Positions 35,101-44,629 of a DNA stretch of 64,000 bases are shown piece by piece. The position numbers and the translations under genes are program-made. The notes beneath the pieces were generated by a model that was not told where the DNA came from, did no database searches, and worked only from the letters and a program-made list of their open reading frames with translations. Every line of letters begins with the position of its first letter. Position 1 is the first letter of the stretch. The DNA is from Diadema setosum. Lineage: Eukaryota > Echinodermata > Echinoidea > Diadematoida > Diadematidae. Location of the stretch: assembly GCA_033980235.1 (NCBI GenBank), contig CM067067.1, forward strand, positions 11,448,901 through 11,512,900. Reading direction: 5' to 3'.

Positions 35101-37663
35101 TGGAAGAAAAGTAGACTATCAAGTAGACTACTAAAAGTAGATTATCAATTATTCTCTAGTATAATATAATGAATTGGTTTTGTATATCCCACAATGTGTA
35201 GGTCACTAAAAGTTATCAAATAATCAGCTACCCATCTCGATTGATAAGAAGAGTCAAACTGTGAGAGAGATGCCATATGGGCCACCATGATCCCTTTCTC
35301 ATCACTCATGGTGCAGAGTCCATCTCCCATACCACATGTTGCGGTATCACAAATTCCTTTGATGGCCTTCCAGCAATGAGCTCTTTTCATATCTTGCAGT
35401 TCCCTCCATGTTCCCTCTTGATTTTTCTTTTTTTTTTTTTTTCATGCTACATGAATGTTGTACACTGTTCATGTTTGACTTTTAGCTTGCCACGGTCATA
35501 CATACCGTGGTTATTTTCCATAACGCATAATCTCTGAATGTATACTGCATGTATCTACACAGCAGATTTTTTAACTCACTATAGATAGTAAGGACAAAGA
35601 GACTCATATCCAATAGATATGTGAAACCAATTTCAAGTACAATAAAAGTTACTGTCGACTGGATGCCTTGACATATTACTAAAAGGAGAAATAGATTATT
35701 TAAACATAAAAATACATTAAAAGTGCAAAAAAAAAAGAAAAGCATAATATAGAAACTGTAATTGATTCATATAAAAACGATTGTATACCTTTTCTGCTTC
35801 TCATTGATGGTGTAACCCTCACTTTATCGTCACTGGCCAAAGCACCTAAAAGAGAAAATCATGGAAATGATAAACTTGTATGTGTACTGTATGATAAAGG
35901 TTACAGCAATACAATGTGATATACATTGACTACTGTCTGTATACACTTACAAATGTATCTCTCTGCATGTTAAGTTATAACATAGCTAGTATTCTATCCC
36001 CTTCATTCTGTAAATGAAAATTGACAAAACTGATCTCTACAATTTGCAAGGTGCTAAATGATTACCAGTACTACATGTATGACACACACCATGTTTGCAT
36101 CTTTCATACACATGATATGAAAGTGAAACTTCAGTCAACCCTCTTTTTTTTTTCAAAAGTCCATTTATTCATTTTACTTTTTCTTTCTTTCTTTCTTTTT
36201 TTCTTTTGCTGATAAGAGTTTTACTCTGGCTTAAAGGGACTGGACTAACACTTCTTTCTCCTAGTCCTACTTAATAAACAACCTGATATTATTTGTAGTT
36301 CTGGGTCTACTTCTTGGCGTCATCAAACTTTTATAGGTAGCAATTCTTCTTGTACGAACTGTAAATGTGGAAATTTTTTAAAACAGGAAATTTTCAAGCT
36401 TTTTCAACAAGTAATTTGTCAAGCCAGGTCTTTTGCATGTTTTTAATTTTGCGGTATAAAAACATGAAATCAGTGTAACAAATAACAAGCAACAAATCTG
36501 GCGTGCTTTCTGACGTGTGAAATGTGCAAAAATGTCCACTTTTAAGTTTTACAGTAAATTGGGATGAGTCCAGTAGTACTTCACCAGTGCAATGCCATGG
36601 TTTAACACATGACAGCAGCACCTTGTGCGAAATATAAATGTTTACAGTTCCTAACGTATGGAATGGTGAAGGTTGTTGTATGATTGGATTGTTGCCTGGT
36701 AGCTCAATACTCGAATTTCCAAATACTTCAGTTTAATGTTGCAAGCTGTTTCTTAAATTCTATCTTTCTATTAAATACAGACCATATGTGTGAAATGCTC
36801 TCTGACTCTATCCAGACTTATACTAGCATATATATACCTACGCTAACTGCAGGGATGACAATAGAAGCTGTCTGAGAGATAAAGACTATAAAAGCAGTAA
36901 CTGTTAAAGGAAACAGAAACATCATATTCTTGCGATCTCGGAACGTTTACTTCTAACGTTACATTCTGTTTCGGTTTAATGCCATTTTGGTAATTTTATA
37001 AATTATAGACTCTATTGCAGATGTTAGTTCCCTGCGTTAGCTGCCTTTCTTAAATCCCCCAATATTTTTCGAATTTCATTGCTAGAACTGCGAGAAGTAG
37101 AATATCTAACAAAGGTTAGAACTAGTCTATAGACTAGTAATCCGGAGGAGAAAAAAAATCACTAAATAGGGTTCTATAAAGCTTAGCTATCACTTCTGAC
37201 AAAGTCAGGCCTATGTATTTCATTTTGCAGTCGGCACACCGACAATCAAAAGCTGGATTTCTCTCCTTATCTTGGACATAAATCATGATACGAATTACGA
37301 TGGAGGCTCGCAGCGAAACATTGTTCACCTCGCTGGCTGGCCGAAGCGGCCGAGCTGTAGTCTAGCCAGCTGCCACGCGCACGCACGCTAGGCCGATTCC
37401 GGCCGGCTGCGCTGGTGTCACCCGAACACTCGATACAAGTAACAAATCTCAGCAGTCAGATGAATCTGGGACAAATACAATTACAATCGATACTTACTGC
37501 CTCCATACTGCCAGAACGGGACTGTTTCGTCTTTCTGAATCAGATGAGGTCCTTTGAAACTATACTTATATTCGAATTTTCTGAACGGGGACTGTCCATA
37601 ACCGCTTGATATTGCCAGCGCTAGCAAGAAAATGCTGAAGAAGATCACTTCGTACCTCGCCAT
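21981..37663 (-). CDS. LMAN1: LMAN1 / ERGIC-53 L-type lectin cargo receptor, complete, 13 exons
   Basis: Mannose-binding type I membrane receptor that cycles between ER, ERGIC and Golgi and, with MCFD2, exports glycoproteins. Thirteen in-phase exons give 503 aa (human 510 aa, 13 exons). Layout: signal peptide about 1-23 (IFFSIFLLALAISSGYG); L-type lectin about 24-250 (FEYKYSFKGPHL, WEIEVIFKVTGRGRVGADGL, FFDSFDNDNQRNNP, YEHHNDG, GISAATGGLADDHD, covering the Ca2+ and sugar loops); coiled-coil stalk about 258-450; juxtamembrane Cys459 and Cys468, spaced as in human Cys466/Cys475; TM about 472-488; cytosolic tail RSKQEAAAKKFY. The tail keeps the COPI di-lysine, but the vertebrate KKFF ends KKFY. 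Introns are loaded with mobile elements (see 22134-29606). The nearest upstream gene on the same strand is BLOC1S6. Confidence 0.97.
22134..22505. repeat. AAT/ATG trinucleotide microsatellite (~370 bp)
   Basis: Long AAT array with ATG- and AAC-substituted blocks in LMAN1 intron 12. It gives spurious poly-Asn and poly-Ile/Leu frames. Followed at 22506-22640 by a repeat-like segment with GGTACCCATTTATACTCCTG, which may be the end of the element that seeded it. Confidence 0.95.
22894..23009 (-). CDS. LMAN1: LMAN1 exon 12 (paired Cys, transmembrane helix)
   Basis: Acceptor CTCCATCAG, donor TATAG|GTGAGT. Encodes VKQQGCPPMPEMPSCLSP then LFFFFVLCQFLVIFLYMAYR. The C-x8-C pair matches the oligomerising cysteines of human ERGIC-53. 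Confidence 0.95.
23098..23160. repeat. GA microsatellite
   Basis: AG repeats in LMAN1 intron 11, between exon 12 and element A. Confidence 0.9.
23204..24534 (+). mobile_element. Pearl/Helentron-like element A, DR1-rich core (LMAN1 intron 11)
   Basis: Begins CTAGAAAT then hairpin GTCGC-TTTG-GCGAC (23212-23225) and terminal motif TATGCCTCCGCC. The core has about five tandem units of about 150-160 bp, starting near 23671, 23831, 23983, 24131 and 24282, each opening with TGACCTTTGACC-type hexamers and containing 'AAGTTTCAAGAAAATATC'. It ends with a GGAC microsatellite (24430-24485) and a 3' hairpin (ATGCCTC 24500-24506, CCAC-TTC-GTGG, GAGGCAT 24525-24531), then TAAAAA. No ORF. Architecture fits bivalve pearl and Helentron-derived HINE elements; assignment is inference. 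Confidence 0.75.
24564..24889. mobile_element. Foldback element with ~62-bp inverted ends
   Basis: Arms start GGCCCGAATTCACGAAGGTG at the left and end with its inverse at the right, each containing repeated ACCATGG. The interior is a ladder of TTTCGT/ACGAAA half-sites (such as ATTTCGTCGATGAAATGA). No coding region. Confidence 0.8.
24913..25005 (+). mobile_element. piggyBac-like MITE, copy 3 (LMAN1 intron 11)
   Basis: TTAA-CCTGTTGAGGAC ... GTCCTAAATGGG-TTAA, interior CCCGAGTTTACTCGGG hairpin and AAATCAGCCCGTCC. Lies 24 bp after the foldback at 24564-24889. Confidence 0.78.
25236..25315 (+). mobile_element. Related TTAA-flanked MITE
   Basis: 80 bp, TTAA-CCGGTTCCATAC ... GTATAGAATGGG-TTAA. Ends resemble the 93-bp family but the interior differs, so it is a sister family. 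Confidence 0.6.
25382..25547 (-). CDS. LMAN1: LMAN1 exon 11 (stalk)
   Basis: Acceptor GTTCCTCAG, donor CCGGAG|GTGAGT. Encodes SVVGDVQTKAGLIYNRQPTQ through MQDKINSIQDQVLQLVRRPE, the membrane-proximal coiled coil. Confidence 0.92.
26083..26850 (+). mobile_element. Pearl/Helentron-like element B, DR1-rich core (LMAN1 intron 10)
   Basis: Begins GTAGAAAT, hairpin TACGC-GGT-GCGTA, then terminal motif ATGTCCCCGCCGGAAG. The core repeats at GTAGCATT positions 26123, 26282, 26440, 26598 and 26745 (spacing 159, 158, 158, 147). Each unit carries AGGTCAAAGGTCA-like sequence. It ends in CACGGACGCACGGACAC and a 3' hairpin (GTCCC 26815-26819, CGAAC-TC-GTTCG, GGGAC 26840-26844), then AAAAAA. Non-coding. Confidence 0.75.
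27106..27303 (-). CDS. LMAN1: LMAN1 exon 10 (stalk)
   Basis: Acceptor CCCTGTAG, donor ATCAG|GTAAGA, 198 bp. Encodes KMLGNKLDEIVGRQERTLSL, a flexible Gly/Pro/Gln patch (QPHGGGSAPQQVTG) and RHEVDSILNTQRELQQSVRD, matching the human stalk (QQELDTVVKTQHEILRQV). Confidence 0.93.
28085..28155 (-). CDS. LMAN1: LMAN1 exon 9
   Basis: Acceptor CCTTTGCAG, donor GTCAA|GTGAGT, phase 2 out. Encodes FEDDFTRELKLILNAQNSLM and TQV, aligning with human DRELRQVFEGQNRI. Confidence 0.9.
28286..29294 (+). mobile_element. Pearl/Helentron-like element C, X-box core (LMAN1 intron 8)
   Basis: Begins CTAGAAAT, hairpin GTCGCT-AC-AGCGAC, then terminal motif TATACCCCCGCCAAAC. About five tandem units of about 160 bp, each with the palindrome GTTACCATGGCAAC (28438, 28601, 28762 with one mismatch, 28921, 29080). 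It ends with GACCGACCGCCC microsatellite and a 3' hairpin (TATACCCCC 29258-29266, CAAAC-TTC-GTTTG, GGGGGTATA 29284-29292), then ATAA. The 5' flank AACTAGAAATGTCGCT is shared with element A. Direct reading frames across the array are repeat artefacts. Confidence 0.78.
29340..29606 (+). repeat. Dispersed repeat, copy 1 (LMAN1 intron 8)
   Basis: Shares AATTTTTGCAATAAAGCCTA-like start, TGGTTGTTTCTATCCC and AATGCCTTTA end with 34558-34886 and 62190-62552. Begins about 45 bp after element C and stops about 25 bp before exon 8's donor. Confidence 0.75.
29632..29689 (-). CDS. LMAN1: LMAN1 exon 8
   Basis: 58-bp exon, acceptor CCCCACACAG, donor TCATTC|GTGAGT. Encodes FRQQHPDKVRDEYEDTDSF, matching the human FQKGHPD region. 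Copy 1 of the three-copy dispersed repeat begins about 25 bp past its donor. Confidence 0.88.
30150..30244 (-). CDS. LMAN1: LMAN1 exon 7 (start of coiled-coil)
   Basis: Acceptor CGTTTTAG, donor GAAGA|GTAAGT, phase 2 out. Encodes TDQDGFITDEEAKKFKDEFD then EFQGKLQKQREE, equivalent to the human helix ISEKEKEKYQEEFEHFQQ. The DQDGFITDEE stretch looks like the second half of an EF-hand loop. Confidence 0.92.
30542..30597 (-). CDS. LMAN1: LMAN1 exon 6 (end of lectin domain)
   Basis: 56-bp exon between acceptor GATCTCCAG and donor AGG|GTAAGT. Encodes DDHDVMKFLTHSLQTPESR, matching human DDHDVLSFLTFQL. Confidence 0.95.
31852..31975 (-). CDS. LMAN1: LMAN1 exon 5
   Basis: Acceptor AAATTTCAG, donor GCAG|GTGAGA, phase 0 in and phase 1 out. 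Encodes VYFHNGMTGSDHDYELCMRS and GYFGISAATGGLA, the glycine-rich loop that closes the sugar site. Confidence 0.96.
32434..32703 (-). CDS. LMAN1: LMAN1 exon 4 (Ca2+/mannose site)
   Basis: Exactly 90 codons between acceptor CTGGCCCAG and donor CTCACC|GTGAGT. Encodes AIWFTQDQGVEGPVYGSSDK, FFDSFDNDNQRNNP, YEHHNDG and CMRDFRNKPFPVRAKVEYYK. The Asp, Asn and His that coordinate Ca2+ and mannose in human ERGIC-53 are all present. Confidence 0.98.
33235..33332 (-). CDS. LMAN1: LMAN1 exon 3 (lectin core)
   Basis: Acceptor TCTTCCAAAG, donor GGCCTT|GTGAGT, ending phase 0. Encodes GFIWSKRQTDFDWWEIEVIF and KVTGRGRVGADGL, a conserved beta-strand and sugar-loop region. Confidence 0.95.
34558..34886 (+). repeat. 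Dispersed repeat, copy 2 (LMAN1 intron 2)
   Basis: The longer form starts near GTGTAGGTCAGTTGTA and ends AATAATGCCTTTA. About 80% similar by eye to copy 1. Confidence 0.75.
35789..35845 (-). CDS. LMAN1: LMAN1 exon 2
   Basis: Small 57-bp exon between acceptor CTTTTAG and donor AAAAG|GTATAC, phase 1 at both ends. Encodes SALASDDKVRVTPSMRSRK, aligning with human SSDQIRVAPSLKSQ. Confidence 0.92.
37498..37663 (-). CDS. LMAN1: LMAN1 exon 1 (signal peptide, lectin start)
   Basis: ATG at 37663; the signal peptide is followed by QSPFRKFEYKYSFKGPHLIQ and TVPFWQYGG. Donor GGCA|GTAAGT, phase 1. FEYKYSFKGPHL is an ERGIC-53 hallmark. Confidence 0.95.
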
Positions 37664-38115
37664 ATTGTAGGAAGTTTGCTTGAGGGGTTACGGCCGAGAA
37701 AACACATGCATTTTGCAGGTCTCCTTTATGCTAATTAGTTGACCTTATTTACATACGTAAACAGCTGCTGATGGTTTTGTTGTCTGGCTGTACATTTTTA
37801 GAGAAAAATATTCGCCAAATTCAGGCCTCAAATATTACTTCCCTGTAAAGTAGGGCGTTGGTTACTTTATCTGACGTTTTAATAAGCAGATATTTCGATA
37901 TTTCTAGGGGACTACCGTGGAAGGAAGGAACTCAGTTTGCCAACTTGGCTTTCTTTCATTGGCTGCTACTGAATCTGTCATGAATAATTCATATCAAGAC
38001 GGGACTCCTCGTAAGTGACTCAAGCTGTCACGACCCATGACGAGTACTGTTGTACTCTGACCACCTGCGAACTGCAAGTTTTCATCCACCTCATACCTGC
38101 ACATACAATGTGTCT

Positions 38116-38425
38116 GCTTGTGTACACACTATGTACTGTTACACCTGGCAAGGCATCAATGACGCGCTGCTACCACTTTTTTTTCCCCTCTCTCTCTCTG
38201 CTTCATCGTCTGTCGTAACAGAGGTGTGTCCCTTATTTCTTAGACAAAATGTTTCATTTTTTAAAGCAAAGCTTGTGTACACACTATGTACTGTTACACC
38301 TGGCAAGGCATCAATGACGCGCTGCTACCACTTTTTTTTTTCCTCTCTCTCTCTGCTTCATCGTCTGTCGTAACAGAGGTGTGTCCCTTATTTCTTAGAC
38401 AAAATGTTTCATTTTTTAAAGCAAA
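38116..38425 (+). repeat. 155-bp near-identical tandem duplication
   Basis: Copies 38116-38270 and 38271-38425, each starting GCTTGTGTACACACTATG and ending TTTTAAAGCAAA, differing at about two bases in the T/C tract. Located about 450 bp upstream of the LMAN1 start codon. Confidence 0.95.
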
Positions 38426-38885
38426 ACAAACACAAGCACACGATCAAACAGAAGACCATGATGACATGAAAAAAAGATTTTGCAGCATTCTTTTTCAGTT
38501 ACTGAATTGACATCAAATTATACCTTCGCTCATGTCCATAAAAAGGGATGCGGTGCCAAAGACAAAATTAACCATCATGAGCTATTGTTGTACGTTTGTA
38601 CTGTTTTGTTTTATTTTTGTGTACAGTAATCTGCTGTGATCCTGAGAGGCATGAATTCGTTAAAAAAAAATAATAAAAAAAAAATATATATATATCTATA
38701 TACATATTATCATAATAACAATAAAGGGAATGAAAATCTGAATGAAAAAACAGAGTGTGAAGTGGATTTTTAATATGAGAGCAAACCAGTGCAGAATTAG
38801 GCTGTAGGAGGAAACTCCATTCTTTGAATTTCCAGTTGTTGCCAAATGTAAATACATGATATAAGATATATATATATATATAAAC

Positions 38886-38888
<3 letters not shown>

Positions 38889-38955
<67 letters not shown>
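38889..38955. repeat. TG microsatellite
   Basis: About 33 uninterrupted TG units, preceded by TATATATA. Confidence 0.97.
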
Positions 38956-38956
<1 letters not shown>

Positions 38957-40094
38957 TTCTTTTTTTTTCTTTTCTTTTTTTACTTGGTGAAAGAAGAACA
39001 AATCAGTTTGCATTACTGGTCAGCATATATGTGTAACATATGCATTGACACATTTCATATGCATAGATTTGCATAGAAGTATAAGGACACAAATTATTAC
39101 TAGCAGTGCCGTGTACATTCGACACTTTTGTAAGACCGCACTTCTTACAAGCTGATTATTACAGCAACAAAAGAGAAAGAATGGAATTTTTCTCCCACTG
39201 TCTGACTCATTACTAGTTTGTGTTCTGATTTCATTTGCCCCTATGCCATCTGTAATGAAGGAAAGGTAGTTTATTAATCTTTATATCTGATCCTTACAAG
39301 AAACCTAAAAATGAACATTTGTGTATTTCATAAAATATCACAGAAAAGACGAGTGACATAGGTTTTCTTTTTACATGACTAATGAAGTCTGCATACAAGT
39401 TTGCTCTTCTCTCTCGGATCTCTCTCTAACTCTCAATTTTATTCATTTTCAATCTTGTCCCTTTCTCTCAATCTCTATCACTATATCACATTAGTATATC
39501 ATTACTTCAGAACCAGAGGAGCATGAACTTGACAGAATGAGTCAATGCTATTCCCCTTTGTTCTCTAAATACAGGGATGCCAACCTTACAAAACAGCATT
39601 GCAGGTTTCTGAGAGCTAAAAAGCATATTTTTTGTGAAAAAAAAAGTGCACATATTTGTACCTTTCATGCAATAGACATGTCTAGTATTGGGTAAAACAG
39701 TCATTTCCATGAAAATTGCAGACATGTGGGGAAACCCCCCCCCCCAAAAAAAAAGAAAAAATTAACAACTGGCATCTCTGTAAATATCATATGCAGATGG
39801 ACCATCTACAAAAGCAGTTGGGTTATACTTCAAATATCTTTATTCATATAACAATGATCATCATCTCTCATATATTCCATGATATCCATAAACGATTTAC
39901 AATATTATCTCCAAATGTAACAAACATATATTATGGCATGCATCATCATCATGCAATAACAAAATGTCAAGGAAAAAGAAAATACACTGTATACACACAA
40001 CAGGAATGTCACAGCTCAAATTAAAAGGCTTACTGACTGTTGTACTACAGTATGAGGAGTAACGGGGCATAATTCATTTAGGCTTTCAGGCTAC

Positions 40095-40331
40095 TTAAAG
40101 GGAAAGTTTCCCAAAACTTGGATCAGATGAATGCACTCTCTTGCAGCAATATTTATAGAACATATCAAGGAAGTTTGAGGACATTTGGACAATCCATTCA
40201 AAAGATATGAATATTTAAAGTTTCAGTACAGCCATCACTGGATGAGAAGACTCAAACTTCACTGAGGTATTCTATTAATACTGCTGCATTCACTCAATCC
40301 ACATGTGTATTTGGGGAAATTTTCCCTTTAA
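40095..40331. mobile_element. 237-bp TTAA-flanked TIR MITE
   Basis: TTAAAGGGAAAGTTTCCC at the left, GGGGAAATTTTCCCTTTAA at the right. Non-coding, between LMAN1 and BLOC1S6. Confidence 0.65.
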
Positions 40332-40558
40332 CTGAACGGAGTTGTTGTGTCTTTGGTAGTGAATACTTGCAATAATCATGTGCAAATATAATGTATTAAT
40401 ACACTGTAAAAACCGGAATTGTGAATGATGGCACCAATACAATTCAAGCTTTGAAACCTTTCAAAAGTGTAGATGCTCAAACTAGTTATTACAGAGACTG
40501 GATTTGAAATTGAATACTACCCGACTTATGAAGCATCATATCGCTCAGATTTCACATG

Positions 40559-40769
40559 TACTGTAAAACGACGAATGTTTGTGTGCATTTTAATTTCGCG
40601 AATTGCGCAAGAGCCAAGTTTCACGAAATTAACATGCACGCAAAAGTTCTTGTTTACACTGTATGCATTGAATGTCAGAGGCAACTCGAGAAAATTTCAT
40701 GCCGTGAAAAAGGCTGTTGACTCTAGTTCGCAAAAATTTCATGCTGTTAAAATATTGTGTTTTACAGTA
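40559..40769. mobile_element. MITE with TACTGTAAAA ends
   Basis: TACTGTAAAACGACGAATG at left and GTGTTTTACAGTA at right; interior AATTTCGCGAATTGCGC and CGAAATTAACATGCACGC. Confidence 0.55.
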
Positions 40770-42255
40770 TTTCCTTTTTCCATGTAATCTCACCTGCCTG
40801 CCTGCTAAGCAGTCATTTTTTTTTTCATAACCAGTAACAGGCTGCAAATGGCCAAAAAAAAAAAAAATGATTTCTTCAGATGACCCTAGAAAAGAGCAAT
40901 ATCCAAATAACATTTAGGACTGCATACAATATTGATTAGCACCATTGGATTCTGCTTAAAAAAGAAACACACAAAAATTAATTTCACAGGAACTGAGTAC
41001 AGTGTATTAACTTCCATGAAATTTCAAAACAAAGAAGAAATACAGGTGGTTGAAACAGAAAACCATTTCACTGGTTTCCCCTACACAGATTACAGTGAAT
41101 GTTTCTCAGTTTACAAAGATATGTCAATGAAACCGCAAAATGTAAAAGAAGTCTCACTCTAGCTCATCCATTTACTCTGTCCCACAGCTCAATATAGCCA
41201 CATGTTTTAGACAAGAAGTAATAATATCTTGCTTGTTATTTTTTTCAAGAATCCAACACGAGATTAAAAAAAAGTAGATAAATAAATAAAAATATTTAAA
41301 GGCATTAACGCCAGTGAGTAATATGTTCTTAACACAATTGCTGGATTCAAGAAACAGATAATCTTTACACAAATCATGTTCCACCATAAAAACGGAGGAC
41401 AATTTGAATGCATGCCACATCAAAATGACTTTAAATGGGGTCTGTACGCCAGTCATGTTGGGTCATGTGACCTTACTGCAACTGGAATGGAAATTTTCAA
41501 GTGGGGCATGCATAAAAATTTTACTCTCAACCAGCATTACTCCAATGCTGTTTTTTTCTTTTACTGGTTATATATTTCATAATGGAAAGGAATTCCTTGA
41601 ATATAAAAATATATCCAATTACGTCCAATTCTGATGAAAATGTAGTACATTGCAGCAAGGTGAATCAAGAAATTATGGGCACAAAATCTTTGCAGCTTGG
41701 CCTTGTTCTGGTATGCCATCGAAAGAACAAAAAAAATGCAGATCTTCACTTCTCTTCTATGGTTATCTCTGAGGAGATATCATATCGCACGAAAGGTTCA
41801 GACACGTAAAACTGACATGTCTATGCATATTATTTTCGTAAGTGAAAGAATGATTATAACATCCTACCTTACATAGCCATATTTGTGTCAGCACTTCCAA
41901 CTGTATGGTCTTGTGTATTCTTTTTAAATATAATTTCAAGCTTAAATTTTGATCATCTATCCAATTAAAACACATGGATGTTTAAATGTCCAACGAATAA
42001 CAACAACAAAATTTGTCCAGTTCTTTCAAAACATGACATTCAATACCGTAACTATATACCGGGCCTGTGAAGCTTCATAAGTTTTGGTGAAATGGAAGAT
42101 AACTCACCATAAATCTTTGCTTTTCATTCACTTTTGTATGAGTGAATACATCACACAACATATTTGCATGCAAGAGTTACATCAGACTATGAATTGCTGC
42201 ACAGCACAGAAGGTTGACATCACCCACCAATCACTCTTCTTGCTTGCGTTAAAAA

Positions 42256-43312
42256 ACAAGAGACCCGCGGGTCTAGCGCTCACCTGAGTATCGCAAGTTC
42301 ACCTTTCACGCAGTCACTAATCTAAATTATTCACAGCTCTACTAAAATTTGACCAGGCATTCTCAAGTAGAAGATGAAAATGTACAATAAGGGCCCAAAT
42401 TTTTTAAGATTCCTTAATTTGGGGGGATTGGGGGCCCCCTGGGGCCCTCTGGGTGGGGCATGGTGCCCATTTTGATAAATTGAGATCCTGACCCCCTAGG
42501 GATGCTACCTGCCAAGTTTGATGAAAATCCATCATGAGGTTTTCAGGAAGAAGATGAAAATGAACAATTCAGGCCCCCATTTGGACCTTCCCAACCCCCC
42601 CCCCCCTGCCCCCAAGAGGGGCACCCCTGGATTTGCCATGAACAAACTTGAAACTACAGTCATTAATGTACTCACTCATAGTATTATCTTAGCTCTATAA
42701 CTTCTGATTCTAGAGAAGGTTTTTAAAGATTCCTTCATTTTGGGGGGTTTGGCCCCCCTGGGGCCCCTGGGTGGGGCATGGTGCCCATTATAACAAATTA
42801 AGATCCTAACCCCCTAGGGATGCTACCTGCCAAGTTTGGTGAAAATTGGTCATGGGGTTCTCAAGAAGAAGATGAAAATGTATAATTTAGGCCCCATTAG
42901 GACCCCTTCCCACCCCCCTCCCCTGGGTCCCAAGGGGGGCACCCCTGATTCTGCCATGAACAAACTTGAAACTACAGTCATCAATGTACTAACTCATAGT
43001 ATTAACTTAGCTCTATCACTTCTGGTTCTAGAGAAGAAGATTTTTACAGATTCCTTAATTTGGGGGGGGGGGGGGTTGGGCCCCCTGGGGGGCCCCTGGG
43101 TGGGGCATGGTGCCCATTTTAACAAATTGAGTTCCTAACCCCCTAGGGATGCTACCTGCTAAGTTTGATGAAAATCGGTCTTGGGGTTTTCAAGAAGAAG
43201 ATGAAAATGTAAAAAGTTTACGCACGACGGACGACGCACGACGCACAACAAACGCCGGACGAAGGGCGATCGCAATAGCTCACTTGAGCCTTTGGCTCAG
43301 GTGAGCTAAAAA
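42256..43312 (+). mobile_element. Pearl/Helentron-like element D (intergenic, upstream of LMAN1)
   Basis: Begins ACAAG, hairpin AGACCC-GC-GGGTCT (42261-42274), terminal motif GCTCACCTGAG. Three core units marked by TGGTGCCCAT at 42461, 42779 and 43108 (about 318-329 bp apart, near twice the 160-bp unit of the other elements). It ends with a GACGACGCACGACGCAC tract and a 3' hairpin (AGCTCAC 43277-43283, GAGCC-TTT-GGCTC, GTGAGCT 43301-43307), then AAAAAGG. No coding capacity. Confidence 0.75.
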
Positions 43313-44629
43313 GGAAAGGAAAACAGGGTGTCTCAGTCCCATACATTTATAATAAAATCAGTAAGTACCTACAATCTTTTGCAAGATTTTGTAGCTATCT
43401 TCAGCCTTTGCTGACTCACATGATTCATATAAACATGAGGAGGGCCACATGTTTATCTTCCAAACAAAACGAGTCTAATTATTGCAAAATACTGTGTTAT
43501 CACCAAAATCACACCACATCTTTCTGGTCATTCAGTACTTCATATGTATACACAATTTCATGCGCATCATTCTTGAGACAAAAGCAAACACACAAACAAA
43601 CAAATTACAGACAAACAAACAAAAGTATTCCTCCTTAATGACATTTCTTTGGCATGATGTCTACAACTACAAGTTTGAATTCTACCATGAATGAATAAAT
43701 GTAGTTTGCTTCACACTTAAAAACTGTTGTACAGTAAGAAGAATAAGAAAGATGACCACCGTTGTTTATGATGATTATGCACTATCAAACAAGTCTTGAG
43801 TTTCTTGCGAACAATACAAAAATATCACCCAGCAGACACTAAAAGCCCGAGGAGGGTTGCTACAAATTCTTGGAAGACTTCACCATTCGGTGCAACATCA
43901 AATTGCAGCACAACCAACAAGAAAAAGAAATTAATGACTATGAGATGCAGTCACAGAAGAACAAACAATTCTCATGGTCAGGTACATATCACTTCAGGTA
44001 TAGCTGTAGTGAAAACAAACAGCTCGCCTGCACACTACGTGTGCTGAGCTCGCGCATACGAGTGTGTATGAATCTACGTGGCGATACAGACGACACAATA
44101 CAAATTAGTACAGTGTCTGCATTCAGAATCCGCGATCCACCGTTCTTTACCACAGCTTGTCAATAACATTTCTTGTGGCTATCAGAAATGTTACGATGGA
44201 CCATATCTGACAGTTTCGTAGAATTTCAAAGCCAATTATGAAGAGTAGATAATCCTGCCTCAAAAATACACTTATCATGGGATTGTTTTCACTCCAGCTG
44301 CCATGAGAATAGATGACAGAAAGGAGAGCTATGTAATGAGAGTCTAAATGTCAATCTCAGAAACACACAACATAAACACACCAAACTCCTCATTTCTGTA
44401 GATACAAAATATCAGTTGGCATTGCACTTTAAAGGAAATAATTGCATATATACAGATAACAATCTAAATGATTAAATAGCTAAAACAGATTTGAGTATTT
44501 ATCTTGCTGTTCAAGTGCAAATATAATTTGCTATCTTTAATGTCCAGTACACCTTTAAGGTATAAGGTTCTCTTTTATGAGCCCAAAACAGATGTTTCTG
44601 TATTCCAGTAACAAGCAAAAATCATATCA

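Larger units (their letters stand above)
33333..37497 (-). other. LMAN1 introns 1 and 2
   Basis: Introns around exon 2 (35789-35845). Besides a dispersed repeat at 34558-34886 they hold AT-rich unique-looking DNA, T-rich tracts near 35430 and 36150, and a short GC-rich patch at 37325-37425 (GGCCGAAGCGGCCG and similar) next to the first exon, consistent with the 3' edge of a CpG-rich promoter. Confidence 0.5.

Noticed and set aside
38888..39076. Cys/Val repeat protein frame
   Set aside because: Translation of the TG microsatellite.
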